Assembly: GCA_913060465.1 (NCBI GenBank)
Contig: CAJXTR010000010.1
Coordinates: 1-32,256, forward strand
Length of the DNA stretch: 32,256 nt
Origin: an uncultured Cryomorphaceae bacterium
GTDB taxonomy: Bacteria; Bacteroidota; Bacteroidia; Flavobacteriales; Schleiferiaceae
Reading direction: 5' to 3'
A program made the translations under genes and the position numbers. Each line of letters begins with the position of its first letter. The stretch's first letter is position 1. Below are positions 1 to 8,712 of this stretch, piece by piece. The notes beneath the pieces were generated by a model. That model made no database searches, was not told the DNA's origin, and saw only the letters and a program-made list of their open reading frames with translations.

Positions 1-14
1 TAGGTTAGGGGTAC

Positions 15-43
15 GGAGCCAAGAAATTGGCTCCTTTTTTTTT
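15..43 (+). terminator. Rho-independent terminator for a gene left of the window
   Basis: Perfect 8-bp stem GGAGCCAA / TTGGCTCC around a GAAA tetraloop, followed by 9 T residues. Confidence 0.9.
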
Positions 44-90
44 GCCTGAACTTTCCACTTACGATGGGGTTAGTTTTAAAAATCTACCCC

Positions 91-1608
91 ATGATCCGTC
101 TAGTCCTCGGCGACCAACTCAATCCCAAACATTCCTGGTATACAAACGTCGATTCAAACGTAACCTATGCCTTTTTTGAATGTATGGACGAAGCGAGTTA
201 TGCTCCCCACCATATCCAAAAGGTTGTGGGAATCTTCTCTGCAATGCGCCAATTCGCGGCTCAACTTCGAGATAAAGGACACTGTGTACACTACAGCACC
301 ATTACGGAGAGTTTGCCATCATTAGGTGAAAACCTCAATGCTTTGGCCAACAGCCTTTCTGTAGCGCTGATTGAATGCCAGGAACCGGATGAATATCGCG
401 TCAGAGAACACCTAGTTAGTTTGAATGACCAAGGGTTTACCATTAGCTTTGTTTCCTCGGAGCACTTTATGAGTACTACAGAAGATTTCATCCAGCAATT
501 CACTGGTAAGAAATCGCTACTTATGGAGTCCTTTTACCGCCGGATGCGCAAGGAGACAGGTATCTTAATGGAAGGACAACAGCCCGTAGGTGGAAAGTGG
601 AACTTTGACTCTTCGAACCGAAAGTCCTTACCTAAAAACCATCAAGTACCTCCAAGATTTTTTCCTGAAACGGATATTACCAAAGTATTGGAGGATATTC
701 AGACAGCCGGTGTTAGCACCATTGGAAGCATCGGAGATCCGAAATACTTTTATTGGCCAACCAACACGGATCAGGCAAAAGCCATATTCTATTATTGGCT
801 GGAGCATGACCTACCCTTCTTTGGCGATTTTCAAGATGCCATGGCTCGTAACCAGTGGGCCATGTACCACAGTCGCATTTCGTTTGCTTTAAACACCAAA
901 ATGATCGATCCCCTATGGGTATGTCAGCAGGTAGAATTGGCCTACCACAATAGACCAGAAGTAAGTATCAATGCGGCCGAAGGGTTCATTCGGCAGATTA
1001 TCGGATGGCGCGAATTCATGAGAGGCGCCTACTGGATGCGCATGCCTGAGTTTGGGACATTGAACTATTTTGAACATAGCCGGAAGCTTCCGGAATGGTT
1101 CTGGACGGGAGAAACGAAAATGGAGTGCATGAAACAAACCATTGGTCAAAGCTTAACCCATGCCTATGCACACCACATCCAACGTCTCATGATTACAGGA
1201 AACTTTACACTGCTCGCAGGCATCGATCCTAGTGAAGTAGACCTCTGGTATTTAGGCATCTATATCGATGCTTTTGAATGGGTTGAAATCACCAACACCA
1301 GAGGCATGAGCCAATTCGCAGATGGCGGATGGATTGCAACGAAACCCTATGTGAGCTCTGCCAACTACGTTCACAAAATGAGCGACTACTGCACAAATTG
1401 TAAATATGATCGCAAAACCAAGACAGAAGAGCACAGTTGTCCTTTCAACAGCCTGTATTGGGACTTCTACATGCGTCATTCTGATAAATTGGGGAACAAT
1501 CCGCGTATTGGAATGGTTTATAGAACATTAAACAAGATGACACCTGAGTCTAAAGAAGAAATTCAAGAGCGCGCCAGCTGGATTCTAAACAACCTCAATA
1601 CCCTTTAA
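91..1608 (+). CDS. Cryptochrome/photolyase family protein, FeS-BCP ((6-4) photolyase-like)
   Basis: MIRLVLGDQLNPKHSWY start, SLTHAYAHHIQRLMITGNFTLLAG core and the Cys pattern MEC...CTNC-x12-C typical of FeS-BCP/PhrB proteins. The ORF opens at 64, but ATG at 91 fits the family N-terminus better. Confidence 0.93.
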   Translation: MIRLVLGDQLNPKHSWYTNVDSNVTYAFFECMDEASYAPHHIQKVVGIFSAMRQFAAQLRDKGHCVHYSTITESLPSLGENLNALANSLSVALIECQEPDEYRVREHLVSLNDQGFTISFVSSEHFMSTTEDFIQQFTGKKSLLMESFYRRMRKETGILMEGQQPVGGKWNFDSSNRKSLPKNHQVPPRFFPETDITKVLEDIQTAGVSTIGSIGDPKYFYWPTNTDQAKAIFYYWLEHDLPFFGDFQDAMARNQWAMYHSRISFALNTKMIDPLWVCQQVELAYHNRPEVSINAAEGFIRQIIGWREFMRGAYWMRMPEFGTLNYFEHSRKLPEWFWTGETKMECMKQTIGQSLTHAYAHHIQRLMITGNFTLLAGIDPSEVDLWYLGIYIDAFEWVEITNTRGMSQFADGGWIATKPYVSSANYVHKMSDYCTNCKYDRKTKTEEHSCPFNSLYWDFYMRHSDKLGNNPRIGMVYRTLNKMTPESKEEIQERASWILNNLNTL

Positions 1609-1610
1609 CC

Positions 1611-2879
1611 ATGAAGACTTGCCTGCTTTGGTTCCGAAACAACCTACGCATTAGCGATAACCTTCCCGTTCATTACGCTTATCAAAACTTTGACCAGGTC
1701 ATTCCTGTATTCCTGTACCCTACTACCCACACCGAACACCCGACGGGTTCGTTTGCCTGGGGCAAGGCAAAGCATAGATTCTTTGATGAGAGTATTCTAT
1801 GGTTGAAGAACACGCTCGAATTGGACGGGAGTACCCTTTATGTCGATACAGGTAGCGGCTCGAATGTCGATCGAATCCAAAACTTAGCGGCTCGATGGAA
1901 CGTTGATGCCATCATAGGCCCCGATGAGCCTTCGTTTAACGAACAGCAGGAATGTATTGCCATTGATCATTGGGCATCAGGGCGCAATGTAAAAACAATC
2001 TGGAAAGAGGAACGCACGCTTTTTCAGCAGCACGAACTGCCTTTCGAATTGGCAGATTTACCTCAATCTTTTACACCGTTTCGCAAGAAAGTAGAAAAGT
2101 ATGCCACGCCTGCTGCGGTTCTTCCCGCCCCCAACATCACTAGCTTGGAACTGGATTGCCATTGGGAGCCAACTTCAGATTTTTCTATTCCTAGCAACAG
2201 TGCTCACCCCTTCCATGGCGGTGTTGCTAGCGCTTGGGACCGATTAGACCATTACCTCTGGAACACTGAATACATTACGACGTATAAAGAGACGCGAAAT
2301 GGCATGCTCGGCCCGGATTTCAGTTCAAAGTTCTCCGCATTTCTCGCTTTAGGCTGTATTTCAGCCCGTGAAATTTATGCCGAGGTCAAACGCTTCGAAC
2401 ATCAAGTAACTTCAAACGAAAGTACTTACTGGCTCTATTTTGAGTTGCTTTGGCGAGAATACTTCCAATGGATTGCGCGTAAACACGGACGCGACCTCTT
2501 CTTACAGGGCGGACTTCAACCCGCAAAGCCACGAAAGAATTACCGCGAGAAGCATTTCCAAAAATGGACCGATGGTACGACCGGTGACCCGCTTGTAGAT
2601 GCGAATATGGTGGAGCTGGCCACAACCGGGTTTATGAGCAACCGAGGCCGCCAAAACGTTGCCTCTTACCTTGTGCACGACCTGCACCTTGATTGGCGGT
2701 ACGGTGCAGCCTGGTTTGAAGCGCATCTCGTAGACCATGATCCTGCGTCTAACTACGGGAATTGGCTCTACATTGCCGGTGTTGGTAACGACCCCCGTCC
2801 CTTTCGAAAATTCAACACGAAATTTCAAGCTGAGCGTTACGATCCAGAAGGACGCTATGTGAATACTTGGTTGGATTGA
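1611..2879 (+). CDS. DASH family cryptochrome
   Basis: N-terminal photolyase domain (CLLWFRNNLRISDN) and C-terminal FAD domain (YWLYFELLWREYFQW..., SNRGRQNVASYLVHDLHLDWRYGAAWFEAHLVDHDPASNYGNW). Starts 2 nt after the preceding stop. Confidence 0.93.
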   Translation: MKTCLLWFRNNLRISDNLPVHYAYQNFDQVIPVFLYPTTHTEHPTGSFAWGKAKHRFFDESILWLKNTLELDGSTLYVDTGSGSNVDRIQNLAARWNVDAIIGPDEPSFNEQQECIAIDHWASGRNVKTIWKEERTLFQQHELPFELADLPQSFTPFRKKVEKYATPAAVLPAPNITSLELDCHWEPTSDFSIPSNSAHPFHGGVASAWDRLDHYLWNTEYITTYKETRNGMLGPDFSSKFSAFLALGCISAREIYAEVKRFEHQVTSNESTYWLYFELLWREYFQWIARKHGRDLFLQGGLQPAKPRKNYREKHFQKWTDGTTGDPLVDANMVELATTGFMSNRGRQNVASYLVHDLHLDWRYGAAWFEAHLVDHDPASNYGNWLYIAGVGNDPRPFRKFNTKFQAERYDPEGRYVNTWLD

Positions 2880-2893
2880 TGTAAATTCCGTCC

Positions 2894-4168
2894 ATGGATT
2901 GGAACGAGCTCAAAGACCTAGATTTTCCGCAACTGCAACTCGATAGTGAAGACCAGCGCATCTTGAAGGTGCTGGCTGAACGATTGCAGGATAACTATCC
3001 CTATGCGAAGGCGAATTATGCCGGGCAAATGATTAAGCCGCCGCACCACTTAGCTCAAGCCGCTCATTGGATGACTAGTTTTGTCAATCCCAACAACCAT
3101 GCCCTTGATGGCGGGCGAGCAACTTCGGCACTGGAATTGGAATGTGTAGTTGCGCTTGGCAATATGATGGGGTACGAAAAGCCCCTTGGCCATCTTACCT
3201 CTGGCGGTACAGTTGCGAATCTTGAAGCACTTTGGGTCGCGCGACAAGCGAACCCTACCACAAAAGTATTGGCAAACGCCCAAGCCCATTACACCCATGA
3301 ACGTATGAGTGAAGTGCTCGGAATGGATTTCGGAACGGTGCGGGCGGACGCGCATGGCAGAATGGATTTACAAGATTTGGCGGACCAATTATCCGCGCTA
3401 AAACAATCGAACCGCACTGCAACCATCGTTGCTACGCTAGGAACAACGGGCATTGGAGCCGTAGATCCATTGGATAAAATCATCCCCCTAGCCCATTCCT
3501 TTGGTGCCAGAGTTCACGTCGATGCAGCTTATGGCGGTTACTTCAAACTTTGCAGCCTACCCAACACTTGCGACAATGATGCTTTTGCAGCTATTAATTT
3601 GGCCGATTCAGTCGTTGTCGATCCGCACAAACATGGCCTTCAACCCTACGGTTGTGGCGCAGTTTTATTTAAAGACCCAAGCGAAGGGAAATACTACAAA
3701 CACGACAGTCCCTACACCTACTTTACATCTAACGAATTGCACTTAGGCGAAATTACCTTGGAGTGCTCACGACCTGGCGCCTCGGCCGCAGCGCTGTGGG
3801 CAACGCTTCAAAAATTCCCGTTGGTTTTGGGCGGCGCAATGTATAACCGTCTGGATAAAAGCCTGCAGGCAGCAAAAGGACTCTCCAGCACGCTTAACAC
3901 ACACGGTTACTGGACACTGGAACCAGCAATGGACATTTGTATCTTCAGTAAACCTGGGGCCTCAGCTTCGGAAATAAGTGCACGAAACAGAGCATTTTTT
4001 GAATCAAAAGCAGCGCAAGATATCCACCTAGCACTATTCAAACTTTCACGTGAACAATGCCCTTGGAACCTAGAATGGGATCAAGAAAACCTAGTAGTTA
4101 TTCGCAGTGTACTCATGAAACCTGAGCATAATTCACCGGATTTGTGGGAAGCTATTGCGAATAGTTAA
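2894..4168 (+). CDS. Pyridoxal-dependent (group II) decarboxylase family protein
   Basis: HLTSGGTVANLEALWVAR, VHVDAAYGGYF and VVDPHKHGLQPYGCGAVLFKD (PLP lysine region) motifs. Confidence 0.9.
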   Translation: MDWNELKDLDFPQLQLDSEDQRILKVLAERLQDNYPYAKANYAGQMIKPPHHLAQAAHWMTSFVNPNNHALDGGRATSALELECVVALGNMMGYEKPLGHLTSGGTVANLEALWVARQANPTTKVLANAQAHYTHERMSEVLGMDFGTVRADAHGRMDLQDLADQLSALKQSNRTATIVATLGTTGIGAVDPLDKIIPLAHSFGARVHVDAAYGGYFKLCSLPNTCDNDAFAAINLADSVVVDPHKHGLQPYGCGAVLFKDPSEGKYYKHDSPYTYFTSNELHLGEITLECSRPGASAAALWATLQKFPLVLGGAMYNRLDKSLQAAKGLSSTLNTHGYWTLEPAMDICIFSKPGASASEISARNRAFFESKAAQDIHLALFKLSREQCPWNLEWDQENLVVIRSVLMKPEHNSPDLWEAIANS

Positions 4169-5511
4169 CCGCGCACTAATGCGATAATCTCTTCAAGAGT
4201 TTTAGATTCTTGAGCGCCCGTCGCCAAATTCTTTACAGGAATAGCATCCGCGGCCATCTCATTCGTCCCTACCATAGCCATATATGGAACCTGCTTTTTA
4301 TCTGCAAAGTCAAACTGCTTTTTCAATTTGGCTGCATCTGGATACAGTTCTGCACGAACCCCATTTGCCACCAATTTTTGAACCCAACCATAAGCTGAAG
4401 CCGCTTCCGCTTCGCCAAAGTTTGCAAACAATATAGAAGCCTTACCTGCTACAGCTTCAGGGAATAAATCGAGCTCCTCTAAACACAAATAGATTCGGTC
4501 TAAACCAAAGCTAATACCCACACCAGAAGTATTCTTTAATCCAAATATACTGGTGAGGTCTGCATAGCGTCCACCGCCGCCAACACTGCCCATGGCAACA
4601 CCATCGGCAGCAACCTCGAAGATGGTTCCGGTGTAATAGTTCAACCCACGAGCCAACGTAAAATCAAACACCAACCTTGAATCTTGGAGGCCTTCGACGG
4701 CATTGGTCAAGACAAAATTCATCTCTTCCAATCCTATCTTTCCTTCCTCAGAATCCTGCAACAACGCTGATAATGCCTCAAGCGTAAGTCCCGCCTCAAG
4801 CCATTGTCCAAAGGTTGCGATAGCGGTGGAATTCAATCCTTGCTTCGTCATTTCGTCAAGAACACCTGAAGCACCAACTTTATCTAGTTTATCAATAGCT
4901 ACGGTAAAAGCAACAAAGTCATCGGAAATGCCTAAAACTTCAGCCATTCCGGCGAGAATCTTTCTGTTGTTCACCTTGATAGTTGCGCCCAAACCGAGGC
5001 GGGTGAAAGCAGCATCATAGAGGTGAATTAATTCAACTTCCTGCCACAAACTATCCGAACCTACAACATCTGCATCGCATTGGTAAAACTCGCGAAACCT
5101 CCCCTTTTGCGGGCGATCAGCACGCCAAACCGGCTGCATCTGATAGCGTTTAAAAGGGAATGCTATTTCGTTTTGGTGCTGAACTACATAGCGAGCAAAG
5201 GGTACAGTTAAATCATAACGCAGCGCTTTATCGGCAACTTTTGCACCCAATGTCTTTGCATCCTTATTCGCCCAGGCGCCTTCATCAATTTTTGAAGTGA
5301 AATCGCCAGAACGTAGGATTTTAAAAATTAATCGGTCACCCTCTTCCCCATACTTGCCCGTAAGGGTCTCTAAATTTTCAAAGGAAGGAGTCTCAATAGG
5401 ATCATACCCGCGCAACTCAAACTCTTCACGCAATACATTCATGATGTACTGACGTTTTTGAACTTCAATGGCTGAAAAATCTCTTGTTCCTTTTGCTAAA
5501 GAGGGTTTCAT
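4165..5511 (-). CDS. hisS: Histidyl-tRNA synthetase
   Basis: KGTRDF N-terminus, RYDLTVPFARYV, RPQKGRFREFYQCDADVVG, ARGLNYYTGTIFEV and GVGISFGLDRI motifs of class II HisRS. Confidence 0.97.
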   Translation of the reverse strand: MKPSLAKGTRDFSAIEVQKRQYIMNVLREEFELRGYDPIETPSFENLETLTGKYGEEGDRLIFKILRSGDFTSKIDEGAWANKDAKTLGAKVADKALRYDLTVPFARYVVQHQNEIAFPFKRYQMQPVWRADRPQKGRFREFYQCDADVVGSDSLWQEVELIHLYDAAFTRLGLGATIKVNNRKILAGMAEVLGISDDFVAFTVAIDKLDKVGASGVLDEMTKQGLNSTAIATFGQWLEAGLTLEALSALLQDSEEGKIGLEEMNFVLTNAVEGLQDSRLVFDFTLARGLNYYTGTIFEVAADGVAMGSVGGGGRYADLTSIFGLKNTSGVGISFGLDRIYLCLEELDLFPEAVAGKASILFANFGEAEAASAYGWVQKLVANGVRAELYPDAAKLKKQFDFADKKQVPYMAMVGTNEMAADAIPVKNLATGAQESKTLEEIIALVRG

Positions 5512-5538
5512 ACGTAGGTGGTGTCGATTGCTTTACGA

Positions 5539-5546
5539 CAAAAATA
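5539..5546 (-). promoter_or_regulatory. Candidate Bacteroidetes -7 box upstream of hisS
   Basis: Minus strand reads TATTTTTG, a match to TAnnTTTG, about 28 nt upstream of the hisS ATG. No clear -33 TTG. Confidence 0.45.
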
Positions 5547-5568
5547 CCGCATAAAGCGCGTTTTGCGG

Positions 5569-6483
5569 CTAATGAAGCACACAACTTCTATACAATTCTT
5601 GGAAGCGCTCGGTGGCAATCAGCGTTTGAAAGGTACGTTCATTGTGGGACCAATTTCGGCGCATGGGAACCTTAGAAAATTGGACATGAGCAAGGCCTTC
5701 AACCCCATACTCATCAAGGATTGCCCAGAACAGGCATACGATATCGGGGTCATTTTCATTCATACCAAACTGTTCCGCGATTAACGGACGCACAAGGGCA
5801 AAATAAATTTCCGCAGTTTCGTGATGAATATATTGATCCAGTGGCTCAAAATAATTGGGGTTTTCGCGATTAAAGGCAACCACAAACTCCGCTCCCGGCA
5901 GCATAGGCATTCCCGCTGGTCCTACAATCCAGGTACCATCGATGAATCGGCCATTGATATCCTTTTCGTACACCTGCCCATTAAATTCCCACGCAATAGT
6001 GTACGTTCTTTCATTGTCCAGACGCACGACTTTAGCCATAGTTTCGGTCCGATTCCGTTCGATCACCCAACGATTAATACGGGGTTGTAACAAGAACCAA
6101 ATCCCAACAACGGCCATCACGACAACCAAACCTACAATCCATCTTGTCGCTTGTTGGTTGCGAATACGGTCCTCCTCCGCCCGACGGCGAAGCATCTGTT
6201 CTCTGAGAATCGCCCGCTTTCGTGCCAAAGCATCTTCCGTTCGTGTCTTGGTCTGAACGCGCTGATTTAGAAGAAGCAATGCACGCTTCAAATAATCGAC
6301 CGCCTCTCCCAATTCCTGAAACGCCTCCTCGCTCCCGCCGGCATCTGGATGCACCTTCTTGGCGAGATCACGGTAAACCGCACTCAACTCAGCCTCATCT
6401 TTCGGAAGCCGGTCCATGCCGAGAATTGCCAATGCCTGTTCTAATTTCAAAATGGATGTATTACGCGGTAGGGAATTTAGCAA
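5569..6483 (-). CDS. J domain-containing membrane protein
   Basis: N-terminal J-domain (LSAVYRDLAKKVHPDAGGSEEAFQEL), one TM helix (RWIVGLVVVMAVVGIWFLL), then an unassigned C-terminal domain. The only starts at the ORF 5' end are non-ATG (TTG). Confidence 0.85.
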   Translation of the reverse strand: MLNSLPRNTSILKLEQALAILGMDRLPKDEAELSAVYRDLAKKVHPDAGGSEEAFQELGEAVDYLKRALLLLNQRVQTKTRTEDALARKRAILREQMLRRRAEEDRIRNQQATRWIVGLVVVMAVVGIWFLLQPRINRWVIERNRTETMAKVVRLDNERTYTIAWEFNGQVYEKDINGRFIDGTWIVGPAGMPMLPGAEFVVAFNRENPNYFEPLDQYIHHETAEIYFALVRPLIAEQFGMNENDPDIVCLFWAILDEYGVEGLAHVQFSKVPMRRNWSHNERTFQTLIATERFQELYRSCVLH

Positions 6484-6534
6484 AATGCGAGAACACTTTC
6501 ACGAAGCTCAACATATATCCCTCTCCGGTTCGCG

Positions 6535-7203
6535 CTACTGGTAAAGATCTCGCTCGTCTTGCCGCGCCGGAACAAGCTCTCCAGCAATAAACTTGCGCAC
6601 TAGAATATTCTCAATCAGCTTATCCTCCGGATCGTTTTCAGGATCGTAAGGTTTCTTGAGATCAATATCGTACCACCATGCCGTGAGCGACCAAAACCTT
6701 GCGGAAAATCCATTTCGGTAGGTTTTAATTATCTCATACACGCTGGTACCGGTCTCGCGATAAATCAACTTACTTAAGATCTGTCCTTCACTACGCGTGA
6801 GTTTCCGCAATTCAGGCTCGAAGCGTTCTTCCAGGTATTTCTGATATTCTTTCACGTACTTCTTGCGCTTCCTACGTCCCTCAATACCCTCGAGCTTCAT
6901 ATTAACGCTATCCATACGCAAGGCTGCCTCGCGAACATATGGATACACGCGCTTGACCTTCTTCATCAACATGTAGTATTGACGTCTTGCCTGAAAATCA
7001 TTTAGCGTAGGCTTTGGCACAAAGAGAATTTCGTCCAATACCGTCCAAGGGATGGTGTCGCCATCGATAACTAATTGGCCCATCAACGGCCCCTCTGGAC
7101 GCAAAGACTTACTCAGCGTATCTACCTGAGCATGAATGCTTAAAGAAAAAAGAAATGCGAAAAGGCTAAGACCGATTCGCCTTCCAGCGGCTAGTAGTGC
7201 CAT
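6535..7203 (-). CDS. DUF4294 domain-containing exported protein
   Basis: Signal peptide MALLAAGRRIGLSLFAFLFSLSIHAQ and a DUF4294-like body (RRQYYMLMKKVKRVYPYVREA, LSKLIYRETG). The ORF extends to 7263, but ATG at 7203 gives a proper signal peptide. Confidence 0.8.
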   Translation of the reverse strand: MALLAAGRRIGLSLFAFLFSLSIHAQVDTLSKSLRPEGPLMGQLVIDGDTIPWTVLDEILFVPKPTLNDFQARRQYYMLMKKVKRVYPYVREAALRMDSVNMKLEGIEGRRKRKKYVKEYQKYLEERFEPELRKLTRSEGQILSKLIYRETGTSVYEIIKTYRNGFSARFWSLTAWWYDIDLKKPYDPENDPEDKLIENILVRKFIAGELVPARQDERDLYQ

Positions 7204-8650
7204 TCTTTTGAACCTTTTGTGTGCTCTTTTGCTCTTGCAACAAACTTGCCAATGCCATCGCACCCACCTCCTCTATCGACGCATCTTTCGCTTCGAGTTG
7301 ATCAGGCGTAAAGTATTTCGCGACAAAGTGCGTATCAAAATCCCCGCCTAGGAATGCTTCATGATCCATTACATAATTCGCAAAATCTAACGTGGTTTGA
7401 ACACCTGAAATACGGTACTCACTGATGGCGCGCTTCATACGAGCGATAGCCTCCGCACGATCCGCTCCAAAGGTGATCAGTTTCGCAATCATAGGATCAT
7501 AGTAAATGCTCACTTCCATACCCTCTTCTAAACCATCGTCTACGCGAATCCCTAATCCTTGTGGACGCTTGTATTCACGAAGCGTTCCGGTTGCTGGCAT
7601 AAAGTTCTCAGCAGCGTTTTCAGCATATACTCGGACCTCCAAGGCATGACCTTGAATCTTTAAATCTTCTTGAGAGAACCAAAGTTTCTCGCCTTGTGCT
7701 ACGCGAATTTGTGCTTTAACTAAATCGACACCTGTGATTTGCTCCGTTACCGGATGCTCTACTTGCAAGCGTGTATTCATTTCCAAGAAATAAAACTTGC
7801 CGCCGGGCTCAAAAATGAACTCAACGGTCCCGGCACCGCGATAATTACATGCTTTTGCAACATTCACAGCCGCTGTACCCATGGCTTCGCGCAATTCAGG
7901 CGTCAACACCACAGAAGGCGCCTCCTCAATAACTTTTTGGTGACGACGCTGAATCGAACACTCACGCTCAAACAGGTGGACTACATTACCGTGCTCATCC
8001 GCCAAAACTTGGATCTCAATATGTCGTGGATTTTCAACGTACTTCTCCACAAAAACGGCACCATTACCGAAGCTGTTAGTAGCCTCGCTGATGGCGCGCT
8101 CCATTTGACTTTCGAACTCATCGGGACCTTGAACAATACGCATTCCCTTTCCGCCACCGCCGGCACTGGCCTTGATCATCACCGGGAAACCTATTTCCTG
8201 TGCAATCTTCAAAGCTTTTTCAGGATCCTGAACCTCACCTTCAGAACCAGGAACGAGTGGCACATCAAAATCTTTAACGGCATCTTTCGCACTTAGCTTA
8301 TCGCCCATGATTTCAATGGCATGCTGTCGTGGTCCTATAAAAGTGATTCCCGCATTTTCTACTTGGGTAGCGAAAGCTGCATTCTCAGACAAGAAACCAT
8401 AGCCAGGATGAATCCCATCTACGCCCAATTCTTTTGCGATGCGAACAATCTCAGCGCCTTTTAAGTAGCTTTCTGAAGAGGGCGCTGGACCGACACATAC
8501 GGCCTCGTCTGCAAACAAAACATGGGGTGCACGTCGATCTACTTCAGAGTAAATGGCTACGGTCTTAATGCCCATTTCACGGGCACTACGCATGATTCTT
8601 AAGGCAATTTCGCCTCTATTGGCGACAAGAATTTTGGTCAATTTCTTCAT
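7166..8650 (-). CDS. accC: Acetyl-CoA carboxylase biotin carboxylase subunit
   Basis: KILVANRGEIALRIMRSAREMGI, GYGFLSENA, KASAGGGGKGMRIV, ERECSIQRRHQKVIEEAPS and FLEMNTRLQVEHPVTE motifs. Confidence 0.95.
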   Translation of the reverse strand: MKKLTKILVANRGEIALRIMRSAREMGIKTVAIYSEVDRRAPHVLFADEAVCVGPAPSSESYLKGAEIVRIAKELGVDGIHPGYGFLSENAAFATQVENAGITFIGPRQHAIEIMGDKLSAKDAVKDFDVPLVPGSEGEVQDPEKALKIAQEIGFPVMIKASAGGGGKGMRIVQGPDEFESQMERAISEATNSFGNGAVFVEKYVENPRHIEIQVLADEHGNVVHLFERECSIQRRHQKVIEEAPSVVLTPELREAMGTAAVNVAKACNYRGAGTVEFIFEPGGKFYFLEMNTRLQVEHPVTEQITGVDLVKAQIRVAQGEKLWFSQEDLKIQGHALEVRVYAENAAENFMPATGTLREYKRPQGLGIRVDDGLEEGMEVSIYYDPMIAKLITFGADRAEAIARMKRAISEYRISGVQTTLDFANYVMDHEAFLGGDFDTHFVAKYFTPDQLEAKDASIEEVGAMALASLLQEQKSTQKVQKNGTTSRWKANRS

Positions 8651-8685
8651 AGTTGTGATACGTTCACGCTAAGTGTGATAGACCA

Positions 8686-8693
8686 CAAATATA
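8686..8693 (-). promoter_or_regulatory. Candidate -7 box of the accC promoter
   Basis: Minus strand reads TATATTTG, an exact match to TAnnTTTG, about 35 nt upstream of the accC ATG. Confidence 0.5.
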
Positions 8694-8712
8694 AGGTACG
8701 ACTGCTTTGGCC

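Noticed and set aside
5855-6590. Plus-strand 133-aa and 122-aa ORFs antisense to the J-domain gene
   Set aside because: No domain signatures (Arg/Ser/Pro-rich translation), and the minus-strand ORF carries a clear J-domain and TM helix.
7739-8296. 185-aa ORF antisense to accC
   Set aside because: Lies wholly inside a well-conserved accC; the translation has no recognisable domain and looks like a shadow ORF.
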